Notes: generated by a model from the sequence alone, not told the origin. DNA of 64,000 bases from Domibacillus tundrae (GCF_000970675.1 NZ_LAJA01000001.1:620001-684000), one strand, 5' to 3'; counted from the first letter of the stretch, positions 16,003 to 25,445 are shown. Program-made: numbers and translations.

Positions 16003-16164
16003 ATGGAGTTACATTTGTCTCTGATCGATTTATCGTTTCAGCTTCGTAATGATCTTTATACTCGTCTTGATAGAGTAGCCAAAAGAAGAGGACGAGGCTT
16101 TAAACAAATATTGTTAAATGAGATGCTTGAGGCATTGCTGGATGGATTGGAAAAGCAGGAATAA
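16003..16164 (+). CDS. Small ribbon-helix-helix (CopG-like) protein
   Basis: 53-codon gene. The product reads as a ribbon-helix-helix: beta strand LIDLSFQLRNDL, then helices YTRLDRVAKRRG and FKQILLNEMLEALLDGL. Such proteins act as plasmid copy-number repressors or antitoxins. ATG 16003 is only 2 nt after TAAGGAG, so TTG 16015, 6 nt after GGAG, is a possible alternative. A short upstream frame of 18 codons (ATG 15971, ending at 16027) overlaps the start and could couple translation. No toxin gene is adjacent. Confidence 0.6.
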   Translation: MELHLSLIDLSFQLRNDLYTRLDRVAKRRGRGFKQILLNEMLEALLDGLEKQE

Positions 16165-16258
16165 AACAAGCTATTACTTACTAGAGAAGAAAGACTTTCA
16201 TCTAGTTAATACAACAGCCGCCAACTAAATTGTATTGACGGCTGTTGTAATGGAGTTA

Positions 16259-18058
16259 TTAACTGATTAAGTCTAATGCTTTAAATAAGTCCGTTATTGT
16301 ACTTTTAGTTTCCTCGCCCAGTTCGCTGAATTCAACGTCACATTTAGTTTCCATGAATTTTTTGGAGATTACAACTTTGTCAGCGAATTTAACTTTAGTT
16401 GAATTTTTCACGCCAGTTCTTACCATATCTTTGAAATCTTCCAAGACTACAGTGTTAAAATCCTCATCTGAAAATACATCTTCAATTGCATTTCCAGCAA
16501 TATTACTAACAAAGCATATTTTATCTTCTTCAAGATTAAAGTCTTGAATTAGCTGCCTCTTTGCTTGATTACCTGCTTTGTCGTTATCAATTAATACCTT
16601 AAAGTCTACACCCCAACCTAGTAATAAGCTTACTAGGATTGTTATCTTGCTAACACCTGCACTAGGTATGAATCGAACATCTTTTAAGGAATAACCACTT
16701 TTCTCTAGGATTTCTTTTAGACCATTCAAGTAGTAATAATCTGAAATTCCTTCAACTAAGACTGTATATCCAGATGAAATTGTTAAATCCCTAGTTAAAT
16801 CCAATCCAATAGAAGTGATTACAGGGGTCATTGTATCTTTGTCAGCCCCCCTATGAATCTTATTCTCGATCAATGTATTTTGGTGTTCATTCTTATTTAC
16901 TAATCTAACTCGCTCTAGACGATTAGCATCTATTAAATATGGGCTATGAGTAGTAAAAATAACTTGTTGTTTTGAACTGATTTGTTCCAAAAGGGTTAAT
17001 ATGTCATTTTGTGCCTTAGCATGCAAGTAAAGCCCTGGCTCATCTACCAATATTATTGAGTTATCATCCATTTCTGAATTCATAGTAAGGAAAAATGATA
17101 AAAACCATTGAAATCCTTGGCTTCTCTGATTAGGCTTAAATGGCGTATCCCCATTTCCATCATAAATATGGAAATGCAACTTTTCTCCATCCATATTTAG
17201 GTTAAGTCTGATATCATTCTGCCTGTAGTATTCTCCAAAATTTCCAGTTACTTTTGCAGATACTCTGCTTGTGATAGTAAGTTTTTTTGTTCCATCCTCT
17301 TCTTCTATTAAGTCTTCTAGGGAATAGTCAGTTAATTTGAAGAACCTTTTAACTATATTACTCTCCTTTGCAGCTTCTTTAAGAATAGTGTCTGGCAGAA
17401 TATCATTAAATGAATCAAAAAGAATAAAGTTAGGGATTAAATCTTCTAAAGAATCGAAAATATTCAATTCTTTCTTTGCCTTATTTGCTAAATCATTTAT
17501 TAATTTATTAACAGTTTCGATAGTATTTTGATTTTCTTCAGATAGCTCACAATCACTTGTTAATTTTCCCCATTCCAATTTTAACTTACTAAGAAAATCT
17601 TGATTACTAACGTCCATGCTAAAGGAAGCATCCAGGGAATCAGCAAATTGCTTAACAATGTCTACTAGCTCTTTTTTTAAATCAATTATATCATCCTGGA
17701 GTCGATCTATAAAAGAGTCTGTTACATCGCTATTAAAAAGCTCATCTCCATTTGCATTTCGTTCAACAATTAAGTCAACAAATTCGTCTGTTGTATCAAT
17801 AACTATATCTTCATCAATTTCACTTAACAGGTGAGTAGAAACACTAAAACATACTTCAACTTTAGGTTCTCCAGTAAAATGTTGAGGAAAATCATTTTCA
17901 TTAAACTCATTATCCCCAAATGCTTTTAAAGCTTTGAGTATATTAGATTTTCCAGATTCATTTTTTCCAGCTAAAATAGATAATTCGGAATTTAAGTAAA
18001 ATGTTTGAGTATCTGTAATAGATCTAAAATTAGATATTTTAACCCATTTGATTTTCAA
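16259..18058 (-). CDS. OLD-family endonuclease (ABC/AAA ATPase plus TOPRIM)
   Basis: 599-aa overcoming-lysogenization-defect nuclease. The start is TTG 18058 with AAAAGGAG upstream on the minus strand. Residues 1-40 begin the RecF/SMC-like ATPase with Walker A GKNESGKS (31-38). A long coiled insertion follows, then the signature region and Walker B LVDEPGLYLH (near 338) with the switch FTTHSPYLID. The TOPRIM nuclease begins near 433 with VLVEGISDYYYL (Glu) and has LIDNDKAG (near 489). OLD proteins defend against phage alone (P2 Old) or with a helicase (Gabija GajA with UvrD-like GajB). No UvrD gene is nearby, so it is called a lone OLD nuclease. It is divergent from the truncated hsdR. Confidence 0.88.
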   Translation of the reverse strand: MKIKWVKISNFRSITDTQTFYLNSELSILAGKNESGKSNILKALKAFGDNEFNENDFPQHFTGEPKVEVCFSVSTHLLSEIDEDIVIDTTDEFVDLIVERNANGDELFNSDVTDSFIDRLQDDIIDLKKELVDIVKQFADSLDASFSMDVSNQDFLSKLKLEWGKLTSDCELSEENQNTIETVNKLINDLANKAKKELNIFDSLEDLIPNFILFDSFNDILPDTILKEAAKESNIVKRFFKLTDYSLEDLIEEEDGTKKLTITSRVSAKVTGNFGEYYRQNDIRLNLNMDGEKLHFHIYDGNGDTPFKPNQRSQGFQWFLSFFLTMNSEMDDNSIILVDEPGLYLHAKAQNDILTLLEQISSKQQVIFTTHSPYLIDANRLERVRLVNKNEHQNTLIENKIHRGADKDTMTPVITSIGLDLTRDLTISSGYTVLVEGISDYYYLNGLKEILEKSGYSLKDVRFIPSAGVSKITILVSLLLGWGVDFKVLIDNDKAGNQAKRQLIQDFNLEEDKICFVSNIAGNAIEDVFSDEDFNTVVLEDFKDMVRTGVKNSTKVKFADKVVISKKFMETKCDVEFSELGEETKSTITDLFKALDLIS

Positions 18059-18090
18059 AAAACCCCACTCCTTTTCTACTTGATTATACC

Positions 18091-18103
18091 TTTTGTGACA
18101 AAA
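18091..18103. promoter_or_regulatory. 13-bp palindrome between divergent promoters
   Basis: TTTTGTGACAAAA is palindromic around a central G. It lies between a plus-strand TATAAT (18110-18115, toward hsdR') and a minus-strand TATAAT (18083-18088, toward the OLD gene). Position and symmetry suggest an operator for both genes; no matching regulator is identified. Confidence 0.4.
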
Positions 18104-18142
18104 TTCTACTATAATAACCTTAAAATAATAGCTAAAGTGGTG

Positions 18143-19801
18143 ATGGCTTTGAAAAGCAACTTTGCCTTTTTTCTTGAGAGATGGACTGTTCTGGCTAATC
18201 TAGGAGAAACAGCGGAACGAAATGTTCATATTGATCCACATACAACATTAATGAAACTGCGTTTATTTGCAGAGACAATGACAAAATATATACTAGCTTC
18301 TGAGAATATTCGAGAAGCGTATGGCACAACTCAAGTAGATCGTATTAATACACTTCGAAGAGAAGGGATATTAGAGCCTGAATTAATTGAGATGTTTGAG
18401 ACACTGCGTCGCAAAGGGAATCAAGCAGTGCATGAAGCGGACTATGGAAAGATTGAAGAAGCGAAAGCGATGTTACATATAGCTTTTCGCATGTCTGTCT
18501 GGTTCATGGAAGTATACGGCGACTGGAGTTTCCAAGCACCTGAGTATGTTGAATATAGTGAGCAGCTAGAGACAGATAAAATCGATTTGCTTCAACAAGA
18601 GTATGACAACAAGGTAAAGAAGCTAGAAGAAGAGCTAGAAGCTATTCGACAAAAAGCAGAGCTGGAGCAACCTAATGCAAAGGTAGAACGTAAGCAGATA
18701 TCAAAGAAATTCGTTCGTCGTCAGCAACTAACAGAAGCGGAAACACGTACGATCATTGATGAGAAGTTACGCTTATCAGGGTGGGAAGTGGATACGAATG
18801 GATTGAACCACTACACAAAGGGCACACTGCCGCAAAAAAATCGAAATATGGCAATTGCCGAGTGGAAAGCGGGAAGCGGTCGAGTAGATTATGCACTATT
18901 TATTGGTTTGCAGCTTGTAGGGTTAATAGAAGCGAAAGCAAAGCATAAAAATGTACCTTCTGTTTTAGAAAGCCAAACGAAAACATATGCCAAGAACATA
19001 GCGTCAATTGAAAATGAACAGCTCACACCAACAAAAGGGGACTACAAAGTTCCATTTCTCTATGCCACAAACGGTAGACCATTCTTACGACAATTGCAGG
19101 AAGAGTCTGGGATATGGTTCTGGGACTCTCGGAAGCTGACGGAGCATGCTCGTCCGCTCGAAGGCTGGCACTCTCCAGAGGACCTTCAGCTGCTTCTGAG
19201 TCAAGATGACGAAGCGGCAAATGAGCAGTTGCAAGAAGAGGATATTACTAAGTTTGGTTTGAGACCTTACCAGCAGAATGCGGTATTAGCTGCTGAAAAA
19301 GCATTACAAGAAGGACAGAGAAAAATGCTTATGGCGATGGCGACAGGAACAGGAAAGACAAGAACCGCTATTGCGCTAATGTACCGCTTGATCAAAGCGA
19401 AGAAGAGTCGCCGCATCCTGTTTCTAGTTGACCGTAAAGCACTCGGCAGACAGACAGAAAATGCGTTAAAAGATACAGAAATAGAAGGACTTCCTTTTTC
19501 AAGCATCTATGACGTAAAGTCACTAGAAGATATGTCACCTGAGGTCATGACAAGGGTACACATTGCGACTGTACAAGGAATGGTTCATCGACTTTTCTAC
19601 AGTGAAGACAAGAGAATGCCGAGTGTGGGACAATATGACTTTATTATTGTCGATGAAGCACACCGAGGCTATACAAGTGACCGTGAGATGTCCGAGGATG
19701 AGCTGATATTCGAAGATCAGAACGATTACATCAGCCAATATAGACGAGTCATTGATTATTTTGATGCTGCTTGTTTAGGACTGACAGCAACACCCGCCTA
19801 A
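18143..19801 (+). pseudogene. Type I restriction subunit HsdR, 3'-truncated
   Basis: The first half of an EcoKI-like HsdR. Residues 10-130 are a DUF4145 domain, followed by a coiled coil (about 145-185) and a PD-(D/E)xK nuclease (VDYALFIG, LIEAKAKH). The helicase start shows Walker A ATGTGKT (near 400), DEAH (near 502) and motif III LTATPA. The stop follows immediately, so the rest of helicase domain 1, domain 2 and the C-terminus are absent. Intact proteins are about 1,000-1,150 aa; this has 552. No hsdM or hsdS of this type is adjacent. The start is ATG 18143 (GTG GTG ATG run). The piece cannot translocate DNA, but an expressed nuclease domain is possible. Confidence 0.85.
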
Positions 19802-19848
19802 CTTTATTGGAACTGTCCTGGATAAACAGAAGGAGAGGAGGTGCTCAG

Positions 19849-20703
19849 ATGGCTAATATTTATAAATTGAGAAAGAACATGGACACATTCATTGAAACTT
19901 TAGCTACAACCAGGGTCGAAAGGTTTTATCCTTCCGCATTGGCTAAACATCTGGGTATCTCCTCGGTTGAGGCATTTAATTACTTATTAGAGAGATCTGG
20001 AAATGGAGATCAATTACAATTAAAATGGGAGTTAAGATGCCCACATTGTTATAGAACTTTGGATATAACTATAGAAAAACAAGTACTGGATGAATATGAT
20101 TGTAAATGCGGGGAAGAATTCGAGCCACGACCGTCAGACTTTTTTCCGGTTTTTCAAATTAATCCAGATTATAAAGCGTTTATCAAAACAGCAATAAAAA
20201 AAAAGCCATCTAAACCAGAAGACCCTCCAATTAACTTAATTGGACAACCTCAATCGTTGCAAGACATCTTAATAGATGGATTATTATCTGAAAAGGCTAT
20301 AGACAAATTGACAAGCCAGTCACCTTGTTTTCTTATTCAAATAATAAATCAAAATCAATATAACGGAGGGGATGGCCATATGGATCAGAGAAAGATTACA
20401 GGTAGTTTTAATAATTCTAAACTTAGTGGAAACAATGCTATTCAGGCTGACAACGTTGTTCAGTCCCAGAATATCACAAAAGAAGAATCCGAAAAGGCAT
20501 TTAAAGAATTATTTGATGAAATAAAGAAAATATCAGAGCAATCACAAAGGGAACAAGCTGAGTATAATGCTGAGCAATTAAAAGAGGCCGTTGAAAATAA
20601 AGACAAGTCTAAGGCACAAAAGCTCCTTGGCTTTTTAAAAACATCAATAGGAACTGTAGCTTCATTAACAACTATCACTAGATTTTTTGGACTAACCCTA
20701 TAA
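19849..20703 (+). CDS. Unrecognised zinc-ribbon/coiled-coil protein, candidate defence effector
   Basis: 284-aa protein starting 48 bp after the break in hsdR. ATG 19849 lies 6 nt after AGGAGGTG (19836-19842 region). Residues 10-55 look like a winged helix (YPSALAKHLGISSVEAFNYLLE). Cys64/67 and Cys85/87 (CPHC, CKC) form a zinc ribbon. Residues 100-165 are a helical linker. Residues 170-210 are a Gly/Asn-rich repeat-like stretch (ITGSFNNSKLSG), 211-258 a charged coiled coil, and 259-284 a hydrophobic end (GTVASLTTITRFFGL) that could insert in a membrane. I know no named family for the whole. Sensor, oligomerisation and membrane-acting parts recall abortive-infection effectors, as inference only. 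Confidence 0.6.
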   Translation: MANIYKLRKNMDTFIETLATTRVERFYPSALAKHLGISSVEAFNYLLERSGNGDQLQLKWELRCPHCYRTLDITIEKQVLDEYDCKCGEEFEPRPSDFFPVFQINPDYKAFIKTAIKKKPSKPEDPPINLIGQPQSLQDILIDGLLSEKAIDKLTSQSPCFLIQIINQNQYNGGDGHMDQRKITGSFNNSKLSGNNAIQADNVVQSQNITKEESEKAFKELFDEIKKISEQSQREQAEYNAEQLKEAVENKDKSKAQKLLGFLKTSIGTVASLTTITRFFGLTL

Positions 20704-20714
20704 TTATAAAAGAC

Positions 20715-20746
20715 AATGCCCTTCCTATTATAGAAGGGCATTTTAT
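20715..20746 (+). terminator. Intrinsic terminator after 19849-20703
   Basis: AATGCCCTTC (20715-20724) and GAAGGGCATT (20733-20742) form a perfect 10-bp stem, followed by TTTATG, a weak T run. Confidence 0.75.
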
Positions 20747-20790
20747 GTATTTTTATCACAATAAAATAAATAGGATGGAGGTCATCTCTA

Positions 20791-21099
20791 ATGAGTAGTA
20801 CATTTGAAGGTAGAATGGCAATTATATCCAAATACCCTAAATTGATCCCTAAGGAAAATGCAGGTGGTAGGACTAGCGTTTATTATAGAGGTGTGGCAAT
20901 AATTCAACAGTTCCGCAGAAGTGGCTCTGGGTATGTTCCTGGGAATCACATTAAAACATATACAAGTGAATTTGACCTAGATTTTGATACTCGGGATATG
21001 ATTGCTTTTCGAAGTTATGATGATATTCGTTTTGAAAGATTGATTCAAACTGCAATGGAAGTTGTAGACCGACGATCAAAAAGAATTAGTTTAGAGTAA
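20791..21099 (+). CDS. Hypothetical 102-aa protein, apparent paralogue of 11336-11644
   Basis: Function unknown. ATG 20791 lies 10 nt after GGAGG (20776-20780). Same length as the protein at 11336, with matching positions through most of it: TFEGRMAII, YRGVAIIQQFRR, YVPGNHIKTYT, a D.R turn and a C-terminal helix ERLIQTAMEVVDRR. It stands between two terminators after the unrecognised effector-like gene, so it has its own transcription unit or reads through. Confidence 0.6.
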   Translation: MSSTFEGRMAIISKYPKLIPKENAGGRTSVYYRGVAIIQQFRRSGSGYVPGNHIKTYTSEFDLDFDTRDMIAFRSYDDIRFERLIQTAMEVVDRRSKRISLE

Positions 21100-21129
21100 G
21101 GATTCTGATGAATATGGTTCTCCAAATGC

Positions 21130-21163
21130 AAAAAAGCATTGTTTACATCAGTGCTTTTTTTCT
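21130..21163 (+). terminator. Intrinsic terminator after 20791-21099
   Basis: AAAAAAGCA (21130-21138) pairs with TGCTTTTTT (21152-21160). The remainder of 21100-21447 shows no gene; the hsdM promoter is expected there but I cannot place it convincingly. Confidence 0.8.
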
Positions 21164-21447
21164 TGCTTTCGTATATTTATTATTATTTAATTTATCCTTG
21201 TTACACACGTATAACTCGAATAAGTGAGCTACACGGTCATTAGATTTAAAAATTTCCCCATATGTCTCAGCAAGGTTACCTGCGGCTTTTAAATTTGAGA
21301 GGATTTTACGTTGAATAGGTACTACTGAATATTGGTGATATAATGGAGATGGTAAACAAAAACAAAGTGCAATAGTTTGAAGAATGAAAGAAAACAACCA
21401 TGTTGTTTGAAAAATATATTAAGTATGAAGAGAGGATAAATAGCATC

Positions 21448-24195
21448 ATGAATAAGCAAAAACTTGCTACGAAAATATGGGAATCCGCTAATAAAATGCG
21501 TTCAAAAATTGAGGCCAATGAATATAAAGATTACATTTTAGGCTTCATTTTTTACAAGTACCTTTCAGACTATGAGGTAAAGAAACTAAAAGAACTAGGC
21601 TCTACCCAGGAAGACATTGAGGCTCTTGTTGAAGACGATACAGAAACCGTAGAGTATGTTCGTGAAGAGGTAGGATACTTTATTGCCTACAAGGATTTAT
21701 TCTCGACTTGGATCAAAATGGGCAAAGATTTTGATGTGTCTAATGTTACGGATGCCTTGTCAGCGTTCGACCGTTTGATTAACCCATCTGATAAGAAGGT
21801 ATATGAGGGTATATTTAATACCCTGCAGACGGGTTTAAGTAAACTTGGTGATAGTTCCGCATCTCGAACAAAAGCTATCAGCAATCTGATTCATCTGATC
21901 AAAGATATTCCTATGGATGGCAGGCAGGACTACGATGTTATTGGCTTCATATATGAATATCTGATTAGCATGTTCGCTGCTAATGCTGGAAAAAAGGCAG
22001 GCGAGTTTTACACGCCACATGAAGTATCTCTTCTTATGTCCGAAATTGTTGCAGATCATTTGAAGGACAGAACGGAAATCGAAATTTATGACCCGACGAG
22101 CGGTTCAGGCTCCCTTTTGATAAACATCGGTCGATCAGTTGCAAAGCATATTGATAATGAAAACAACATTAAATACTATGCGCAGGAACTGAAGCAAAAT
22201 ACATACAACCTTACTCGTATGAATTTAGTTATGCGTGGCATCCGTCCGGCTAATATCATTACCCGCAACGGTGACACTTTGGAAGATGATTGGCCGTACT
22301 TTGATGAAACTAACCCAGTTGAAACATACAATCCGCTTTATGTGGATGCAGTTGTTTCCAATCCTCCCTACTCACAGCATTGGGAGTCAGGTAATAAAGA
22401 AACAGACCCTCGCTACTCACGTTTTGGGCTCGCTCCGAAATCAAAAGCCGATTATGCTTTCCTGCTCCACGACTTGTTCCATATTAAGCCGGATGGCATC
22501 ATGACAATAGTTCTCCCGCATGGGGTTTTATTCCGTGGCGGTGAAGAGGGTGAAATTCGAAAAAATCTGATTGAAGGCAATAACATTGATGCAATCATCG
22601 GACTTCCTTCTAATATTTTCTTTGGAACCGGCATTCCGACAATCATCATGGTTTTGAAGCAAAAGCGTGAGAATACCGATGTTTTGATTGTTGATGCATC
22701 CAAAGGTTTTATTAAAGTTGGCAAGAACAATAAGCTCAGAGCATCTGATATTAAAAAGATCGTTGATGTCGTAACTACCAGAGCTAATATTGGCAAATTT
22801 TCACGGAAGGTCAGCCGTGAGGAAATTCGCCGAAACGAATACAACTTGAATATTCCGAGGTATGTTGATTCCTCTGTAGGAGCAGAAAGATGGGACCTTT
22901 ATGCTTCTATGTTCGGCGGCATTCCTATTAGCGAAATTGCTGAACTTAGCAAGTACTGGGGTGCTTTTCCAGGATTAAAAGAGGTACTGTTTACACAAGG
23001 AGTAGTTCCGTATGCTGAGTTGGCGGTCGGCAACATTGAACAGACTGTCAATGAGCATCCCGCCGTAAAGGACTTTATTTCTAATTTTATGAGATGTTTC
23101 GGGGACTTTAACAGTTACTTGAAAAGCGAGCTGATAACGAATATGGCGAGTCTCAATATTTCAAAAGAAAAAGTTGTTTTGAGTGCTGACATTTTCGCCC
23201 GCCTTGATTCCATTCGGCTTATTGACAGATACGAAGCGTATCAATTACTTGATGACGAGTGGGCAAAAACGTCTGTTGACTTAGAAATAATTCAAACAGA
23301 GGGCTTCAACGCTGTTAAAAAGGTTAACCCCAACATGGTTGTCAAGAAGAAGGACGGCAAGGAGGAAGAGGTACAGGTTGGTTGGATCGGTCATATTATT
23401 CCGTTTGAACTAGTACAGCGGACGCTTCTTTTGAGTGAATATGAAGCACTTATGCAAATAGAAGGCCGTCTTGCTGAAATCTCCTCTGAATATGATCAAA
23501 TACTTGACTCGCTTTCCGAAGAAGAAAAGGAATCAAGTTTGACAAACGATTCCAGCGATGTGTTTGTCGCAAAAGAAATCGGTGTTAAACTTAAAGAGAT
23601 TTATGCTGGCGTGGATACCCAGGAAATTAAGGCTCTAAACGCTTATGCTGCACTCTCAAAAAAGGCCGATAAACTTGCCTTTATCAACGCACACGACGAT
23701 GTAGTGTGGGCCAATATGGCCGTAAACAAAGATGGCACATATAGCAAGAAAACAGTAACTGCTTATATAGCAGATCTTCAATCCAATTTTGAATTCCAGG
23801 AAGAATCCTTCGAAGCAAAAATTGTAAAAATAAGCAAGCTGATGGACGAGGAAAAAGAAGTAAAAGCAAAGGTAAAAGAGGATGCGGCAGTATTGCATAT
23901 GAAAACAAAGGAAACTATAGAATCGCTTTCCGACGAACAGGCGCTTAAACTACTTGAGCAAAAATGGATTTTTCCGCTTACTGAAAGTATTAGTCAGCTT
24001 CCAAACGCGGTCATTCATATTCTGATAGACAAAATCAAAGTCCTTTCTAAAAAATACGCTGCTACATACTCTGCGGTTGAAGCGGAGATACAAGAAACCG
24101 AGTCTACTCTCTCGGTGCTTGTTGATAAACTCGGCGGCAATGAGTTTGATATGAAAGGTCTCAGCGAGTTCCAAGCGCTGTTAAAGGGTGAATGA
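21448..24195 (+). CDS. hsdM: Type I restriction-modification methyltransferase subunit HsdM
   Basis: Adenine-N6 DNA methyltransferase subunit that modifies host sites together with HsdS. ATG 21448 (MNKQKLATKIW) is the usual HsdM start; an in-frame ATG at 21400 adds 16 residues without homology. The N-terminal helical domain (1-150) precedes the catalytic domain, with SAM-binding DPTSGSGSLL (near 216) and the catalytic NPPY (near 306). At 915 aa it is much longer than the roughly 500-aa EcoKI subunit; the C-terminal 400 residues are mostly helical or coiled-coil. The stop overlaps the hsdS ribosome binding region, so the genes form one operon. Confidence 0.93.
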   Translation: MNKQKLATKIWESANKMRSKIEANEYKDYILGFIFYKYLSDYEVKKLKELGSTQEDIEALVEDDTETVEYVREEVGYFIAYKDLFSTWIKMGKDFDVSNVTDALSAFDRLINPSDKKVYEGIFNTLQTGLSKLGDSSASRTKAISNLIHLIKDIPMDGRQDYDVIGFIYEYLISMFAANAGKKAGEFYTPHEVSLLMSEIVADHLKDRTEIEIYDPTSGSGSLLINIGRSVAKHIDNENNIKYYAQELKQNTYNLTRMNLVMRGIRPANIITRNGDTLEDDWPYFDETNPVETYNPLYVDAVVSNPPYSQHWESGNKETDPRYSRFGLAPKSKADYAFLLHDLFHIKPDGIMTIVLPHGVLFRGGEEGEIRKNLIEGNNIDAIIGLPSNIFFGTGIPTIIMVLKQKRENTDVLIVDASKGFIKVGKNNKLRASDIKKIVDVVTTRANIGKFSRKVSREEIRRNEYNLNIPRYVDSSVGAERWDLYASMFGGIPISEIAELSKYWGAFPGLKEVLFTQGVVPYAELAVGNIEQTVNEHPAVKDFISNFMRCFGDFNSYLKSELITNMASLNISKEKVVLSADIFARLDSIRLIDRYEAYQLLDDEWAKTSVDLEIIQTEGFNAVKKVNPNMVVKKKDGKEEEVQVGWIGHIIPFELVQRTLLLSEYEALMQIEGRLAEISSEYDQILDSLSEEEKESSLTNDSSDVFVAKEIGVKLKEIYAGVDTQEIKALNAYAALSKKADKLAFINAHDDVVWANMAVNKDGTYSKKTVTAYIADLQSNFEFQEESFEAKIVKISKLMDEEKEVKAKVKEDAAVLHMKTKETIESLSDEQALKLLEQKWIFPLTESISQLPNAVIHILIDKIKVLSKKYAATYSAVEAEIQETESTLSVLVDKLGGNEFDMKGLSEFQALLKGE

Positions 24196-24196
24196 T

Positions 24197-25429
24197 ATGG
24201 CTGAAAAAGATAAGAAACCAGAGATTCGCTTTACTGGATTCACTGATGCTTGGGCACAGCTTAAGTTGGGGGATTTGAGTGAATCTTTTGAATATGGATT
24301 AAATGCAGCGGCTACAGATTTTGATGGAGTAAACAAATATATTCGAATAACAGATATTGATGATGAGTCAAGAAAATTCCTTGAGAAAAATTTGACTTCT
24401 CCCAATATCGACCTTAGTAATGCAGATAATTATAAACTAAAGAATGGTGATATTTTATTTGCCCGAACTGGAGCTAGTGTTGGAAAAACCTATATTTACA
24501 ATGTTTCTGATGGTTTAGTGTACTATGCAGGATTTCTCATAAGAGCGAGAATTAAACGGGAATATGACAGAGAATTTGTATTTCAAAATACACTATCAAA
24601 TGGATACAAAAAGTATATCAGTATTACATCTCAGCGTTCTGGACAACCAGGAGTTAATGCACAGGAGTTTGCAGAATATAAAATAAATGTTCCCAAATAT
24701 GATGAGCAAGTTAAAATAGGCGCATTTTTAAAAGAAATGGACAACCTTATCACCCTTCAGCAGCGTAAGCATGACAAGTTGGTACTCATCAAAAAATCCA
24801 TGCTCGAAAAAATGTTTCCGAAGGATGGAGCCGATGTTCCAGAAATTCGCTTTGCTGAATTCACCGATTCTTGGGAAAAGTGGAAGGTTGGAGATGTACT
24901 AAAACAGAAGCAACGCCCTATCAAAATGGAAGATAATAAAGAGTATCAGCTTGTTACGGTGAAACGTCGTAATGAGGGAATCGTATCCAGGGGCTATCTC
25001 AAGGGCAAAGACATTTTAGTCAAAAACTATTTTGAAATTAGATCTGGAGATTATTTGATTTCAAAGAGACAAGTGATACATGGTGCAAATGGAATAGTGC
25101 CGGAAAACCTTGATAAGTCAATTGTTTCCAATGAATACTTAGTAGCCATTGGAAACAAAAACATCACTACTGAGTATTGGACTCTAATATCAAAACGGCC
25201 TAATATGTATAAGCAGTTTTTCCTCAGCTCATATGGAGTTGATATAGAAAAGCTGGTATTTGATGTTGAAGATTGGAAAAAAAGAACGATAATTCTTCCT
25301 TTGTTGCCTGAACAAGAAAAGATTACGTTATTCTTTCATCGTCTTGACCACCTTATCACCCTCCATCAGCGTAAGTTGGAAAAGTTGAAAAATATCAAGA
25401 AATCAATGCTCGAAAAAATGTTTGTATAG
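24197..25429 (+). CDS. hsdS: Type I specificity subunit HsdS
   Basis: Recognises the bipartite DNA target of the type I enzyme. The 410-aa protein has two target recognition domains in tandem. Each begins with a similar segment (PEIRFTGFTDAW and PEIRFAEFTDSW) and ends with a conserved helix (LITLQQRK...KKSMLEKMF and LITLHQRK...KKSMLEKMF). These repeats also show at the DNA level near 24745-24835 and 25345-25428 and could recombine to change specificity. ATG 24197 lies 5 nt after AAAGGGTGA; the GTG at 24188 is less likely. The two recognition domains differ, so the target is probably asymmetric. Confidence 0.92.
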   Translation: MAEKDKKPEIRFTGFTDAWAQLKLGDLSESFEYGLNAAATDFDGVNKYIRITDIDDESRKFLEKNLTSPNIDLSNADNYKLKNGDILFARTGASVGKTYIYNVSDGLVYYAGFLIRARIKREYDREFVFQNTLSNGYKKYISITSQRSGQPGVNAQEFAEYKINVPKYDEQVKIGAFLKEMDNLITLQQRKHDKLVLIKKSMLEKMFPKDGADVPEIRFAEFTDSWEKWKVGDVLKQKQRPIKMEDNKEYQLVTVKRRNEGIVSRGYLKGKDILVKNYFEIRSGDYLISKRQVIHGANGIVPENLDKSIVSNEYLVAIGNKNITTEYWTLISKRPNMYKQFFLSSYGVDIEKLVFDVEDWKKRTIILPLLPEQEKITLFFHRLDHLITLHQRKLEKLKNIKKSMLEKMFV

Positions 25430-25445
25430 GAGGTGTGAACGCGAA

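Noticed and set aside
16259-19801. Gabija system (GajA with GajB)
   Set aside because: The OLD protein resembles GajA in type, but the neighbour is an HsdR fragment with DUF4145 and DEAH motifs, not a UvrD-like GajB, and lies on the opposite strand.
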